Positions 39,301-51,955 of a DNA stretch of 64,000 bases are shown here, in pieces. The notes below the pieces were generated by a model. The model worked only from the letters and a program-made list of their open reading frames with translations. It made no database searches and was not told the DNA's origin. The DNA lies in assembly GCA_000499405.2 (NCBI GenBank), contig HG738140.1:4826701-4890700 (forward strand), read 5' to 3'. The stretch's first letter is position 1. The number at the start of each line of letters is the position of its first letter. Position numbers and translations under genes: made by a program. Origin of the DNA: Onchocerca volvulus. Lineage: Eukaryota; Nematoda; Chromadorea; Rhabditida; Onchocercidae.

Positions 39301-39554
39301 CTGTAATAACAAGAAAAGAGAGAAATTAAAAATTGAAGATGCCACATTTGAATTCAAATTTCTGCATCTTTTATAACCAAATTTTCCTAGCAATTTTTGT
39401 TTGCTGCAATAACAAGAAAAGATAAGATGATGACGATTAGCTGGGAGTGGGAATTTAGAGTTTTTGGGATATCGTGAAAAAAGCTAAAGCAATTTTGAAT
39501 TTTACCTGGTGCTTGTGGTACCGATGTTGAACTTAACGATGGCGTACCAAGCAT
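33393..39554 (-). CDS. CHERP-type splicing factor (SURP-CID-RS-G-patch)
   Basis: Sixteen phase-consistent exons (2400 nt, 799 aa): 39554-39506, 39175-38984, 38611-38448, 38185-38048, 37879-37728, 37415-37250, 36990-36789, 36455-36231, 35901-35726, 35556-35470, 35279-35161, 34895-34713, 34271-34113, 34034-33900, 33719-33614 and 33539-33393. Residues about 18-70 form a SURP domain (DRLAEFVAKNG, FLYGGEFADYYRF). About 150-290 is the RNA polymerase II CTD-interacting domain (LYLINDWAHHC, LIGVWEGHKYFDD). A coiled Gln-rich helix, a Pro-rich stretch (356-430), the LIPSVPYYELPAGMM block and LRLPPPIPPTERLL follow. 600-700 is Arg/Ser-rich, and the G-patch (GAQLLAKMGWQGGGLGADRQ) leads to GIEEPISGGEVRD near the C terminus. 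This is the full architecture of animal CHERP, a nuclear U2-snRNP-associated pre-mRNA splicing protein also linked to ER calcium release. Length is shorter than the vertebrate protein (about 900 aa), mainly in the Pro-rich part. The start ATG agrees with a short, non-conserved N terminus. Confidence 0.93.
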
Positions 39555-40047
39555 AATTCATAGAAGCTGACTGTGGCCTGTTTAGAATAATAATACAACC
39601 TGTAAATATATCGATATTCTGAGATTGAAAGGAAAATCCCGCAAGAGATAACCGTCATCCCCCCCTTACTACAACATAAAAATCAAACCTTAAATAACTA
39701 CTATGTCCGGGCCGCTAAATCTCAATCTGTTCTGGCCGGCCCGGATTTTATGAAGAAAAGCAGGCCTGCGAATGAGATTTGGGAGAGTAGTCATGGTGAT
39801 TAGCTGGGAGCGGAGATTTGGGGTTTGGGAATGTCGCGGGGGAAACTAGAGCAAAGCAAGGATGTAGATGTGTTCTGTAATAGTAGTGATAAATGATAAA
39901 TAATGATAAGTTTGATGAATGATGAGAAGTTGATAATTTTTGGTGAATAATGATAAGTTTAATAATGCATAATGATGAAAATTGATCAAATATTAAGATA
40001 CAGTAAACTGTTTCCGTTCCATTGCACGTTATCAATATTCTGAAAAA
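39555..40047. promoter_or_regulatory. Bidirectional promoter region, CHERP/cct-4
   Basis: 493 bases separate the two divergent start codons, so both promoters must lie here. The stretch is locally GC-rich and holds a palindrome with CCGGGCC (39707-39713) and GGCCCGG (39738-39744) arms. A block at 39796-39853 is a diverged direct repeat of 39431-39490 in CHERP intron 1. AT-rich GATAA-like repeats (39880-39960) follow. No TATA box is evident, as usual for housekeeping genes. A TTCTAAACAG at about 39578 (minus strand) may be a trans-splice acceptor for CHERP. Confidence 0.6.
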
Positions 40048-43000
40048 ATGGCAAAAGTAATGCTTGCTCCACCAAAAGTATCTGGAAAAATTCCATCAGT
40101 TGCTTTCAAGGTATATTCTTTTCTGTTATTGATTATTATTATTGTAATTTCAAACCAATTCAGATATTTTTCATTATTGCAATAAATGATATAAATGATA
40201 AGATAAAGCGTGAAGTATATGCCATTCGAGCTGAATTTGATTGAATTAAGATTGAGTAATGTTGCAACAGATTAGTGAATAAGGAAGAACGGATGAGATA
40301 AAGAGATGAGTTATATAACTGTTAATGAATCATTTAAATTGATTATTATTAATTAATCGTTTAGGATGGTAATTATTCTGTAGCTCTTCGCTGTTTTTAT
40401 TTATATTTAATTAATCGCTTTAATATATAGAAATAGTAGTTGTTAAGTGACATATCATATATCCTAAGATTAGTCACACGTGAAAATTTATAATCATCTA
40501 ATTATGATCAAATTTCAATTAGATTCGAACTTTATATCAAACTAGATATCTTCCCGTATTTCACCAATTTACGCCTCTCTTTAACGAGGTTAAGAAAAAA
40601 CTAACTATTTCTGTTGTCATTTTTAAATCTAATTAAAAAAAAATTGAGCGTAAATTTGGCTTACTATGATTGCAGGACAAAGATAAACCGGATAGTATAC
40701 GAAGCAGTAATATTGTTGCGGCAAAAGCTGTTGCTGATGCAATTAGAACAAGTTTAGGACCTAAAGGTTATTTCACAATTTTGAAATTAATCGTGGCATG
40801 TTAGTTTCTTTAACAAGATTTAAAAAATACTGAACTATTTCTGGTTTCATTTTACAATCTAATTTAAAAAAATTAGGTGATTAATAAAAACAGATGATTG
40901 TATACGAATGCAAATTGTATTTTATATTAGGGATGGATAAGATGATTGAAACTGGTAAAGGTGAAGTAACAATCACAAACGATGGCGCAACGATTTTAAA
41001 ACAGATGAGTGTCATACATCCTGCAGCTAAAATGGTAAAATTTTTGCAGAAATTATTGAAAATTCGTCGAAATTTGTTCTGTTTAAAACAAAAAAAAACT
41101 CTCGTTTCATCATCTTTTATCTCTTGAAAATTTCTGCTGATATTTTATTAAATGGTATTTATTGATTGAAAGTTCTGACTGATATATTATTAAAAACTTC
41201 TATCCATTTAAGAAATGCTTTTTAGCATTATCAGTCATTATTAAATAGTGCAATTCATTTACATTTTTAAATCATTCTAATTGATATACTTCCTAAAACT
41301 GAAAAATTTAATAATCGAATACTCTCCTGAAACTGTTCTAAAATTTGTAAGATCGTGGCTGACATCTAGTTACCTTTCATTTGGAATTATAACGTTGAAG
41401 TGAGAATATTTCAGAACATATTGTTACAGTTATTTGATAGTTGATACTGTTGCAGATATTTGAGCATATTTTCATGATAAGTTGATAGAAAGTGCTCTTA
41501 TTTTTAGCTTGTTGAACTGTCGAAAGCACAAGATATTGAAGCTGGCGATGGAACTACAACGGTAGTTGTTATTGCCGGTGCATTACTTGATGGTGCAGAG
41601 AAATTGTTAAACAAAGGTAATTCGATTATATGAGTAATTATGGTCAGAAGGAAAGAAAAAGGAAAAAAAAAAAAAAAAAGGAATTGCTTGTGGAGTTGGA
41701 GGATAGCGAAAATTTTCCTGGTTTTATCCAGGGCTAAGATGATAAACAAGAACAACAATATTTTTAATCTTTGAAAGTGATTATTTTAGGAATTCATCCA
41801 ACGACGATTTCGGAGAGTTTCCAGCGTGCTGCAATTGAAGCTGAAAAGATCCTGGGATCAATGGCTTCACCTGTAGATCTCGATAACGATGATCAACTTG
41901 CAAAAATTGCCACAACTAGTTTGAATTCTAAAGTACTTATTTTTTATATTCACCAATTTTTTATGTTTCCGTAATTTGCAACTTAGTAAGCTGTGAGCTC
42001 TATGTTATCAATTTCTAGCAGTGAAATAGAATTTTGGGATGTCTCTACAATATTAATATAGAAATAGAATTTTGGAATGTCTTTACCTTGTCAATATAAT
42101 TTTATTGCTCTTTGAAGAAGGATAGTGAAACTCCGTTTTTATTCAGCTTTGCCCTACTAGAGAGAATTGAACTTATAATGATATTTGAGATTAAGTAAGT
42201 TGTCCGCATCAGGAGACTTGAAAAGATGGCAAATGATCTCATACTCTTTACTTATTAACATTTAGTTTAATATTTTCTGCAATATTTTCCCTTTTTAGGT
42301 TGTATCCCAACACTCGTGGTTGCTTGCACCGATGGCAGTAAATGCTGTTAAAAAAGTAATCTTTTCAATTGGATGGTTTTTATTTGGAATTACATGTGTT
42401 TCTTTTTTTTTTTTTTCGTTCAGAATGAACTGTTAATTTGTCTCTATTTATATTTCAAAATCTGCAAATTTAGATTGTTAATACAGATGATAATAACGTT
42501 GATTTACGGATGATTAAAATCATAAAAAAGGTTGGCGAAACAGTTGAAGAATCTCGTTTGGTAGATGGTGCACTTATTGATCAACGTTCCATGGGACGTG
42601 GTGGTCCAACTCGTGTTGAAAAAGCTCAAATTGGATTAATTCAATTTCAATTGAGTCCTCCAAAAACTGATGTATATTTTTTTTCACACGCATTTCAATA
42701 ACTGTTATTATTATCTGGTACCTTATTACTTATTGTCTGATTTGTTGATTTGTAAACATATTTTGGGATTTCATTAGCGTTTCTCCTGTCGAGATTGTTT
42801 CAGATGGAAAATCAAGTGATCTTATCCGATTACACTCAAATGGATCGAGCTTTGAAGGAAGAGCGAACATATTTACTTGATTTGTGCAAGCAAATCAAAA
42901 AAGCTGGGTGTAATGTTTTGCTTATCCAGAAAAGCATTCTCAGGTATTTTAAATTTGTTTCTTTTATGGAACAGGTAGCTTAATTCTGAAAAGCATATTC

Positions 43001-45004
43001 TAGGGATCAGTGGTGGTGGCAAAAAGACTAAAAGTTGAAAAGCTGTCGTTTCTTAACCGTTATTGTAGGAATTCTCCGATACTTATCTGTCTATTCTTAG
43101 AAAAGCTGTTTTGGCATTTGGTTTGAATAACATTTTTGTGCAGTCTAATGCTATTCTACGATTTTGATGAAAGTTGAATAATCAGAGGAAAGGAGAACTT
43201 CCGTATTTTCATATTTAATCGAACTTTAAGTTCTAATTTTGACTAAAATTCAAATGTAACATTTATTTTTTTTTAAATATTTATTAAAGAGATGCGGTGA
43301 ATGAAATGTCTTTGCATTTTTTGGCGAAAATGAAGATAATGGTAGTGAAAGATATTGAAAGAGAAGATATCGAATTTTACTCTCGTATTCTCGGTTGTCG
43401 TCCCATTGCATCAATCGACCATTTTGTACCTGAAGCATTAGGTTCTGCAGATCTTGTCGAACAGATTCCGACTGGAGGAGATGGAAAAATTATTCAGGTA
43501 AAGTATTTCCATAAAAAAGATCTTTTGTGTGCAAAAACGTGATTTTTACTTCTTTAGGATAAAATAGCAAGGCAAAGCTTTATTATACATCGTTTTTTCG
43601 GTTATTGGTTGCATCGTACACCATTTGAAAAGAATAAAATCTATACAAATAGATTAAATTGTTTCCAGGTTACTGGCGTACAAAATCCGGGCCAAGCAGT
43701 TTCAGTTTTGATTCGTGGTTCTAACAAATTAGTATTAGAAGAAGCAGAACGATCATTTCATGATGCGCTTTGCGTTATACGATGCTTGATAAAAAAGAGA
43801 GCTCTCCTTCCTGGTTTGTTAAAATATTTAAATTTCATTTTTATTTTTCACCATTTTCATTTTAGAACAGTAATTTTTATAGCCGTTCATCTTCGAAGAA
43901 AAAATCTTGATTGGGGCAACCCATATGCGGATGATAAGGATATCGTAGTCCGTTTTATCTTCTTCGATTGTAAATCGTAATCGATGTTTATTGCTTTTTT
44001 CTAATTATTCTGCTTCAGGTGGTGGCGCACCTGAAATGGAAGTAGCAGTACAGTTGCGTCAGTTAGCACAGGAAAGACTTGGTGCTGAACAATACTGTTG
44101 GAGAGTTCGTTCATTTATTTTTATTTTTGCAAAATCTCATAATGCATAGTAAAATTGTCTCTCTTATATAGGCAAATGTATCAATAACTTGAATTTCTGA
44201 AATGTTTTTTGTATCCTAACGTAACAAACCGAATGAATAAAAGCTTCACATGAAGTTTGTGTGGTATCTTCTTTGATTTCTTTTTTAGGCTTTTGCGGAT
44301 GCTCTGGAACAGGTTCCGTACACACTAGCTGAAAATGCAGGCTTGAATCCAATAGCGACCGTTACAGAATTGCGCACTCAACACGCTAATGGCAAGAAAA
44401 ATCATGGAGTAAACGTTCGCAAAGTTAGTTTGCATATATATTTGTTAGAATAATTTGTTTCTTTTTTTTTACTTGATTTCTGCTGTCTATACGACATTGA
44501 TTTCAAGAATTAAATCCTCATTACTCATTGAATTCTCGTAAATTAATTCTATCAAGCAGGTTACTGCTTTTCAGGGTTATGTTACTGATATCAGAGAAGA
44601 AAATGTCTTGCAACCGCTTTTAGTATCGTCCTCAGCAATCAAACAAGCTGCTGAATGTGTTCGCTCTATTCTCAAAATTGACGACATCGTAAGTCTGTTA
44701 TTTCGATAAGAGTATTCACATAAATTTGTACGAACTGTAAGTTCATGAATTTATAGCTCACATTTGAGTTTTTCGCATACCATTTCTAGTTTTGTTTTTT
44801 TGCTATTGTAAATAAAAAGGTAAAGCATATTAAATATATCATAAAAATTGCTTAAAATATTTTTTAATGTAATTCCGCGAAATCTCACAAAATCAAATCT
44901 CTCTCTTTTCTATATGCGTACTGCACTCAAAAGCCGGAAATGTTTGTGTAATTAAAGTAATTAACATTATATTTGTATTGCAGGTGTTGGCTGTTCGCTC
45001 ATAA
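40048..45004 (+). CDS. cct-4: T-complex protein 1 subunit delta (CCT4)
   Basis: Fourteen exons, all in phase (1614 nt, 537 aa): 40048-40110, 40676-40766, 40931-41034, 41508-41616, 41790-41932, 42299-42355, 42474-42671, 42804-42943, 43290-43497, 43669-43813, 44019-44104, 44289-44423, 44575-44688 and 44984-45004. It is a group II chaperonin subunit of the cytosolic TRiC/CCT ring, which folds actin, tubulin and other proteins using ATP. Visible motifs: TSLGPKGMDKMI (46-57), NDGAT (68-72), the catalytic [10 protein letters not shown] (97-106), GGGAPE (420-425), and LAENAGLNP in the C-terminal equatorial domain. The delta assignment rests on [19 protein letters not shown], and the end [14 protein letters not shown]. 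Length equals the family norm (about 540). It lies head to head with the CHERP gene. Introns vary from 62 to 565 bases with TTTTAG or TTTCAG acceptors. Confidence 0.96.
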
Positions 45005-46019
45005 ATCGCGTCAATGTTTTTCCATACTTACTTGATATCGAATTGTTGCTTAAATTTTTTTCTTTTTCTGTTACCAGTGCTATGAATTAATTATTATGAG
45101 GCAAATATCAATGTATTTCTGAAAATTAAAAAATTTTTACTGAAATTTTTGCCACTTATCAAGTTTTAGTACCATTCAACAATCATTTTGTTAAACGTTT
45201 TCTATTGTATTACATGAAAATAAATATAAAGAAGAATAATGAAATAAGTATAAAAATGAAAATGGACTTGTCCTATATGATAGAAATTCATCACATAATG
45301 GAATTCATAATTTGTGTCCTATTTTTTCTATTATGCAGGTGTGTCCAATGTAACTTTCATTTTCTATTGAATCATGAAATAGTTTCGTGGATGAACTGAT
45401 CGAAGAAATGAAAATTTGGTAATAAGAAACCTCGATATTCTGATGCACAAAGCATTCGAGATAATTCGAAGCACAACTCTCCCGATGGTTTTAGTACCTT
45501 GTCACTGTTTAGTGTGAAAATTTTCTGATGAAGTATTTGAATGGATTTCAAAAGTAATATGTTACCACTTTTGATTCTCAACCTGATTTGACAATTCAAT
45601 AAAAAATTCGTGAAATTCTCCATACGCATGCAGTTGTGTATTATCATTACATGAGAGAAAAAAGTGATGTTTGGGTGACAAAATAATCTGCTTTAAATTG
45701 AGGAAATTCTTGAAATCTGCTGGTATCAAATAAAAACAACGTAATCAACAAGAAGTTCTTTCTAAAAATCATGGAGTCCATTTCGTTAGTTAAGTTTCAT
45801 CAATTTCCGGAAACTTTTCAAATGTATTTTTTTCAAATTGATCTTTATGAGAATTTAGGGAACTAAAACTTGGATGTATCGTTCGTAAAAAGAATGTGAG
45901 TAAAAAATATAATTGAATAATGGTACAATTTTTGGACTAATATAAATTCAGATACAAATTTACTTTAAAATTTGCTTTTTCTAACATATCGTTTATTATA
46001 AAATTAGAGTTTTTTTTTC

Positions 46020-46053
<34 letters not shown>

Positions 46054-46162
46054 TAACATGTTAAAGTTGTAAAAATTCCAATCGAAATTCTCCCAATGAA
46101 CTTTTAAAAGACAAAAATTAAAGAAAAAAAAAACTCATAATACATCAAAATTTTCCATTCAT
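45005..46162. other. cct-4 3' UTR and intergenic
   Basis: An AATAAA at 45219-45224 is a plausible cct-4 poly(A) signal about 215 bases after the stop. A 91-codon minus-strand frame (45372-45647) lies here without family resemblance or clear splice context. A (TA)n microsatellite is at about 46024-46052. Confidence 0.6.
45219..45224 (+). terminator. Putative cct-4 polyadenylation signal
   Basis: Canonical AATAAA after the cct-4 stop at 45004; position is compatible with a short nematode 3' UTR. Confidence 0.4.
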
Positions 46163-49100
46163 TTATTCGTGATGTGCAACTTGATCAATATTTTCCATCT
46201 CATGACATCGTTGTAAACATGCTTTGAAGTTTCGATCTACTTTTGTTTCTGCTGAATGAGTCTTTTCTGAAAAATTGATAATCGATAATTTTTTTTTTTT
46301 TCTTTTGAAATGATGCATATAAATATTATGTAAATAATATATATTGTTAATTTTTGGTATTTAAAATAAAATGATATTTAACTGTTTGTGCCATTTTTTT
46401 TTTTGGAATGTCAATATTTACAATTTAAATATTATATAATAAAAATATTATTAGAAAAAAAGAAAAAAAAATAATACGCAATTTCAAATCATATATTAAA
46501 TTGATTTAATTTTATAAAACATTCTTCCACTATTATTTATAAAACTACGGCTTGTTTTACTGAGTAAAACTAGCGATATAATGTTTTCAATGATTGTTAT
46601 GAAGATAAAGTTTTGATGAAAAATTAAATTCTAATTTTTGATCAAATTGATAAATTTCTGATTATATATAATTACAATAAAATTAAATATCTAAAGATGG
46701 TAGAAATCAGGATAGTGATAAAAATTTCACATTAGTAGATTGATTACTTAAATTAGGTACAAATACTATTGATTACCTAAAAATACATTCGTATTTTTCA
46801 TCTTTGGATTGCCCATTTCGATTGTGGATCTTGTTGATAATTTTGGAACATTCATTTCATCTTCTTGACCATTTCCTGTTAATCCTCAAAAAAAGAAATA
46901 AATAAATAAATAAATAAAAGAAAAAATGACGGACGAATTATTAAATTATTACGAATTATTATTATTAATTTTTATGTTAATATTTTAAAAAAAAAATAAC
47001 GAATTGAGAAAATGTAATAATTTTGGAAAAAATCCGAAATTTAAAAATGTTTTGTTATATTCGAATTGAAAATAATTCGAAATGTTTACAACTGATAGCT
47101 TCAAAGAGATATTTATAGAACTTCCAATTTTTCTTTTTTTCGGTTTTAAATTTATAATTATAAAAATTTAATTACCAGATGATGTTGTTTGTCCACTTTT
47201 TTGCTCTTCATAAACTTCCATCCAACGACTTTCCGTATCTTTATCAACACAATTTTGATAAAATTTTGTTGCATTAAGCATTTCGGTTGAACCAGCTTCA
47301 AATTTTCCATTCAAATTTCAAATATCCATTTTAATTAATAATTTTACATTTAATTATCATATCAACAAAGCAACAATCCTCTATTCCTTACTGAATAAAT
47401 CTCGTTTATTTAATTTATTATCCTGATTGAATAAGATGTAACAAACAATCATCTGATGAAGATTTAAAAAGTAAGTTAAGAAAAAAAATAAAAATGAATT
47501 ATTTACGCACGTCTAAGCAATTTTTTCGCAAAACTGATTAATAATATCATTTGTCAAATGTATTTTATTTGATTTATTCATTAATTGAGTAGCAAACTAT
47601 TTCAAATTATTTGTGTTGCATAAAAATTTCTCCTTGAATTCATTCCAGATCATCACTTTTTTTCTTTTTTTAAAATTCTGATAACATCTATTATGATAAA
47701 ATTAACATAATTTGATAAAATTTTGGTATTTGATAAAGTTTTTTTCTTTTTTTGATATAATTTGATAAAATATGAATAGATTGTATTTTTTTTTTTAATG
47801 AAAGAAAATAAAAAAATTTGATTAATTCTCATAAAAAATTTACTCAATAATCCTTCATTGAATCGAACAACACTTGAATTTTTTCCACTTCCAATCATTT
47901 CTCGATGCGAACAACAACTGCTCTTCTCATAGTTCAATGATGGCTGAAAAAAAAAAAAAAAAAAAAAAAACTTCGACGAGAGAATTTGAAAAATATTAAC
48001 TTCAGCATGTATTATATACTTTCGTTGAAAACTAAAAAATTCTTGAAAAAAAAAAAAAAATTGGAAAGGAGAATTTTAATTTTATTAGCGATAATGAATT
48101 TTATTGAAAAAAATGAAGCAATTACTTTTAGCAAGCCAAAAAAAAAAAGCAATTCTTCTTTTCTTTTTTTTTTTTTCAAAAAGATATGAGAAAAAGAAAA
48201 ACGAAAAAATAAGTCTCTTCGAATAAACATTTTAATTGAACGGAAAAGAAGAAAAAAAAAAAAAGTATAACGATAAATTAAAAAGTTTTTTAGCAAAAAC
48301 GCATTTGCAATTATTTAGAAAATTTTAGAAAAATGTGTTTGCATTTTTCTAAAATCAAATTTCGCATAAAATATCAAAAGTCATGTAAAATTAGCAAAAA
48401 TTTTCGTCATGTTTATTTAAAAACAAAACGATAAAAAATGATGAAATAAAATCTTTATTAGTACGCATTTTAGTTTCAATGATTGCAAAATTTGAGCGAG
48501 AAAAAAAAAAAACTTTTGAAAAAAAAAAAGTTCAATATTTCCTTCTCTTCCTCATTTTATTTTATTTTTAGAATAAACGCATAGTTTTCGGAATGTTAAT
48601 TTCTTCCTACAAATCTTCTTCGAAAACACCAACAATTTGAAATGAATTTCCGAAAAAAAAAAATTGATTATCATGTTTGAATAATTAATTATATGGAAAA
48701 AAAAATAGAGGAATGGAATATTTTCTTTCTTCTTCCAAATAAATTAGACATGCTATGTATAAGATTTGAATTTATAAACATATAAATAATTAAATAAAAT
48801 AGTAAAATTAAGTAATTAAATGGGTGATAAAATATAACTTTAATAAGTGATTAAATAAAATATAAAATTTTCTTATCACATCGCTTTTATTTAAAATGAT
48901 AGATGAAAAGGTTGTTATTGATTGAAGAAGATACTATGAATTATTTATTTTGTTTTTTTCTCTCCTTCAATTATCATCTTTTCTATATTATCACTATCAT
49001 TCCACTATATTTCTTTTTCAAAGCTTTTTCAGGCTTTTCCTATACCTTGATTAAATAATAAAATATTATTTATAGATAAGAGATTAAGTATCAAAAAAAA

Positions 49101-50113
49101 AAAAAAAATTCAACTAAAATAATTTCAGATTATTTTCAGAAGTCTTTCTTAATTAAAATTTTTTTTTTTGCACATTATTTTTCTTTTTTTGGATTTTCTT
49201 TTTTTTCTTTTTGAATTTTTGAATTTTTAAACTTTCAAATTGAATTAATCAAAAGAAACGAATTTCATTAAATGTGACAAATAATGATTTTCGAAATATT
49301 TTCATGAAATTTTAAAAATGAAAAGATTATTTTAAAATATCGAATTTCTATAGGAGAAAGTTATTTTATCGCTAAGAAATATAAATCATATCATAGAATT
49401 TTGAAATCAAAACAAAACGCTTGTAAATATGTGTAACATAGGGAAAAAAAAATCAGTTAATTTAAAATATCGTTCAGATTAGAATATAATAAATTTAACA
49501 ATAATAATAAATAAATTTATCTGATAATAAATGAATGAATATTTAAATTATTTAATTGCTGAATAATTTTATTTTAATTTTAACAAAAATTTAATCAGCT
49601 TTTATCATAAAATTTAATTAGTCTTTACCATATGTTCAGATGTTGACGCTGACATAAGTTGGTGGTTGTCATCTATTTGTTGTTGTTTTTGCATTTGTTT
49701 TTGTTGTTGTTTTTGCTTTTCTTTTTTTTGTTTTTCTTGTTTTTGTTGTTTTTTTCCTGAAACGAAAAAAAAAAATTTATATTTATAATATGAAAATTAA
49801 ACATCAATAATTCATTTTACAATAAATACAACAATAATTATAATCAATAAATTTATCTGATCAATAAATGGATGGTTTTTAACCTTCAATTACAAATTTT
49901 GGAATAAATTTTTTTGCATGAAAGCATAAAAATTTAATTTATTCAATATAAATTTACTAATTTAGCAAATTACTCACTATAAATTTTAAAAAAATTTAAA
50001 AAAAAAGAGAAAAAAAACAACTTGCCCAATTGATGGATCGATGTAGGTACGTATGCACTTGATTTTCTTCGTTCAGCAGGTAAATTTGAACAGCAACTTT
50101 CACATAGTGGCAT
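46163..50113 (-). CDS. Unrecognised Lys/Gln-rich, Cys-containing protein
   Basis: Six exons joined by phase give 228 aa: 50113-49978, 49756-49629, 47943-47844, 47295-47176, 46875-46777 and 46266-46163. It starts MPLCESCCSNLPAERRKSS, then a long Lys/Gln tract (KQKQQQKQMQKQQQ), then SSCCSHREMIGSGKNSS, then KFYQNCVDKDTESRWMEVY, a polar segment, and ends FKACLQRCHEMENIDQVAHH. Scattered CxxC, CC and CxxxC pairs suggest metal binding or disulfides, but no known domain was recognised. Two joints are weaker. Exon 1 to 2 needs a GTGAGT donor at 49977 that includes a T-tract-encoded LFFFSFFLNFF; the alternative GTTGTT donor gives the wrong phase. The 47295 acceptor (TTTGAAG) is poor. The frame is open upstream of the ATG to an acceptor near 50178. 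Intron 2 is 1.7 kb. The gene could really be two. Confidence 0.5.
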
Positions 50114-51844
50114 TTTTCCACTTACAAAACGTAAATTAAATTTATCGATTAAATTGAATTTATCGATTATATTGATTTCTAAAAAAAAAAAAAAAAAAAG
50201 AATGAACATAATGTTGTGTAATGATAATGTCAAATAAACAATTTAACATCTTTGAAAAGAATTGGACGAATATGATGAATTATAATAAACCATATTAATC
50301 ATAGAAAATAAAATTTAATTAATCATAAATGATGTAAAATTGTGTGTAAGAGAGAGAGAGAGAGAGAGAGGGAGAAAGAAAAAAAAGCATCCAGGTTGAA
50401 GAGAGGAAGAAGGAAAAGAAAATATATTTTTGAAAAATAAAAAAATTGAGAGAAAAGTTTGTAATGATTTCTTTACGAAATTTTAAGTGTCATCTTAAAT
50501 ATTTCCAATAAATTTATCAAGAGGCAAAAAAGAAGAAAAGAAGAGAAGAAAGAAAAAAAAAGTTGAAGAAATATGGGATGAAATTTAAATTGAAATAACA
50601 AGAATGGAAGATTTGGAAAAGGCGGAAATAAAATTAAATGTTAATTTTGGGAATAAATAAATTTAGCAGTTGCATTGATTGACATATAAGTAAAAATTGC
50701 AAAACAGTAAATTCAATCACTCATTATGACAGATGCTCTAATTCTAAGGCGTATTTTAAAAAATGAAATCGGATGTTGAATGTTTGGAAAAAAAAAAATA
50801 AACAATATGATTATTTGTTCAAAGTTAAATAATTCGTATTTATTAAGCAAAATAAATTTTATTTGTTGAATAAAATAATTCTTATTTATTGAATAAGGAA
50901 ATTCCTATTTGTTGGAAAAGGAAATTCCGATTTATTAAATAAAAAAATTTCTTTCTTAGAAAAAATCTAAATTGATTTAACTTGTATAATTTTTCATATG
51001 AAAATATCGATTGATTAAATATTTTATATTATTGATCAATCATGATGTGAAGAAGAAGAAAAATATTTACTAAAAATTGCTAGATAAAATATATTCATTA
51101 AAAAAAAAAAAAAAAACGAACGATATTATGCATAAATTATTTGGTAAATTCTTAAGACGGAAAGAATAAAAAAATATTTAATCGAATAATTTAAACTAAC
51201 AGATAATATCAATGAAAGTCAATCAAGCTGAGTTAATCTTTAAAAAAAAAAAAAAGAAAAGAAATTTCTGCCTTAATTGTTCAAGCAAAAATATCATTAA
51301 ATTGGCTATGAAAGCGTAAAATTGACAAAAAAAAAAAAATGATTTGCAAGTTTGAAAATTGATAATTTCTTTTCTTCCGCAAAAAAAAGAAAAAGAGAAA
51401 TCTCATCTTTTCTAATTCCTTTTTTCTTTTTTTGCGAATCGATAACAGCAGAAGCCACTGAAAAATTTTTTAAAAATAAAACTAAAAAAGAACTAAAAAG
51501 CGAAAATCATCTAAGCTTGAGAAAAACGGACTATATAGTTGTAAAAAAAAAATTAAAAAATCCCTTTATATTTGACAAATAGGAAAATTAATCAAATTTA
51601 ATTATAACAAAAATTTGAAATATATAATGAATTGATATGAAGGAAAGAAAAAAAAAAAGGAAACGAATTAGGTAAATATTAAAAATCAAAATTTAAAAAT
51701 TAAAATCCGAGATTAGAGGAGATTCATTGATAGCTTTAAAATGCTTGGTGTATTTGTCTAACTTTCGAACTTCCTATCAATGTTAAACTTTTAATAATCA
51801 GTTTTCTTCTCTTTTTTTTTCTTTTTCTCTTTTTCTTTTTATTT
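50114..51844. other. Low-complexity non-coding stretch
   Basis: Holds a (GA)n microsatellite (about 50350-50371), purine-rich tracts (50520-50570) and many A runs. A 76-codon Lys-rich plus-strand frame at 51352-51582 looks like low-complexity chance sequence. Confidence 0.6.
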
Positions 51845-51955
51845 TTACTTCTTGTTTTCTAAACTTATAGCCAAATCCTTGAAATAAACAAATAATGGTC
51901 CGAAGATGAATTGCCAATACTTTTGGCTTTCTTCCTCTTTATTCATATCTTTCTG
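51845..51955 (-). CDS. Terminal exon of an unrecognised gene
   Basis: After a TTTGCAG acceptor the frame reads QKDMNKEEESQKYWQFIF, then GPLFVYFKDLAISLENKK and a stop, 37 codons in all. Composition (Trp, charged residues, amphipathic end) is protein-like against very AT-rich surroundings. The preceding exon may be 54526-54446 (MSMLYKQFIVGEIIEKTLES, then a phase-0 GTATAC donor), which would leave a 2.5-kb intron holding the 53.5-kb tandem repeats. Function unknown. Confidence 0.4.
   Translation of the reverse strand, partial: QKDMNKEEESQKYWQFIFGPLFVYFKDLAISLENKK

Noticed and set aside
41504..41758. Minus-strand frame of 84 codons
   Set aside because: Antisense to cct-4 exon 4 and its intron.
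45372..45647. 91-codon minus-strand frame downstream of cct-4
   Set aside because: No recognisable family, no consensus splice context and no neighbouring exons; kept only as a note in the intergenic entry.
47986..48296. Lys- and Phe-rich frames on both strands
   Set aside because: Produced by homopolymer A and T tracts inside an intron.
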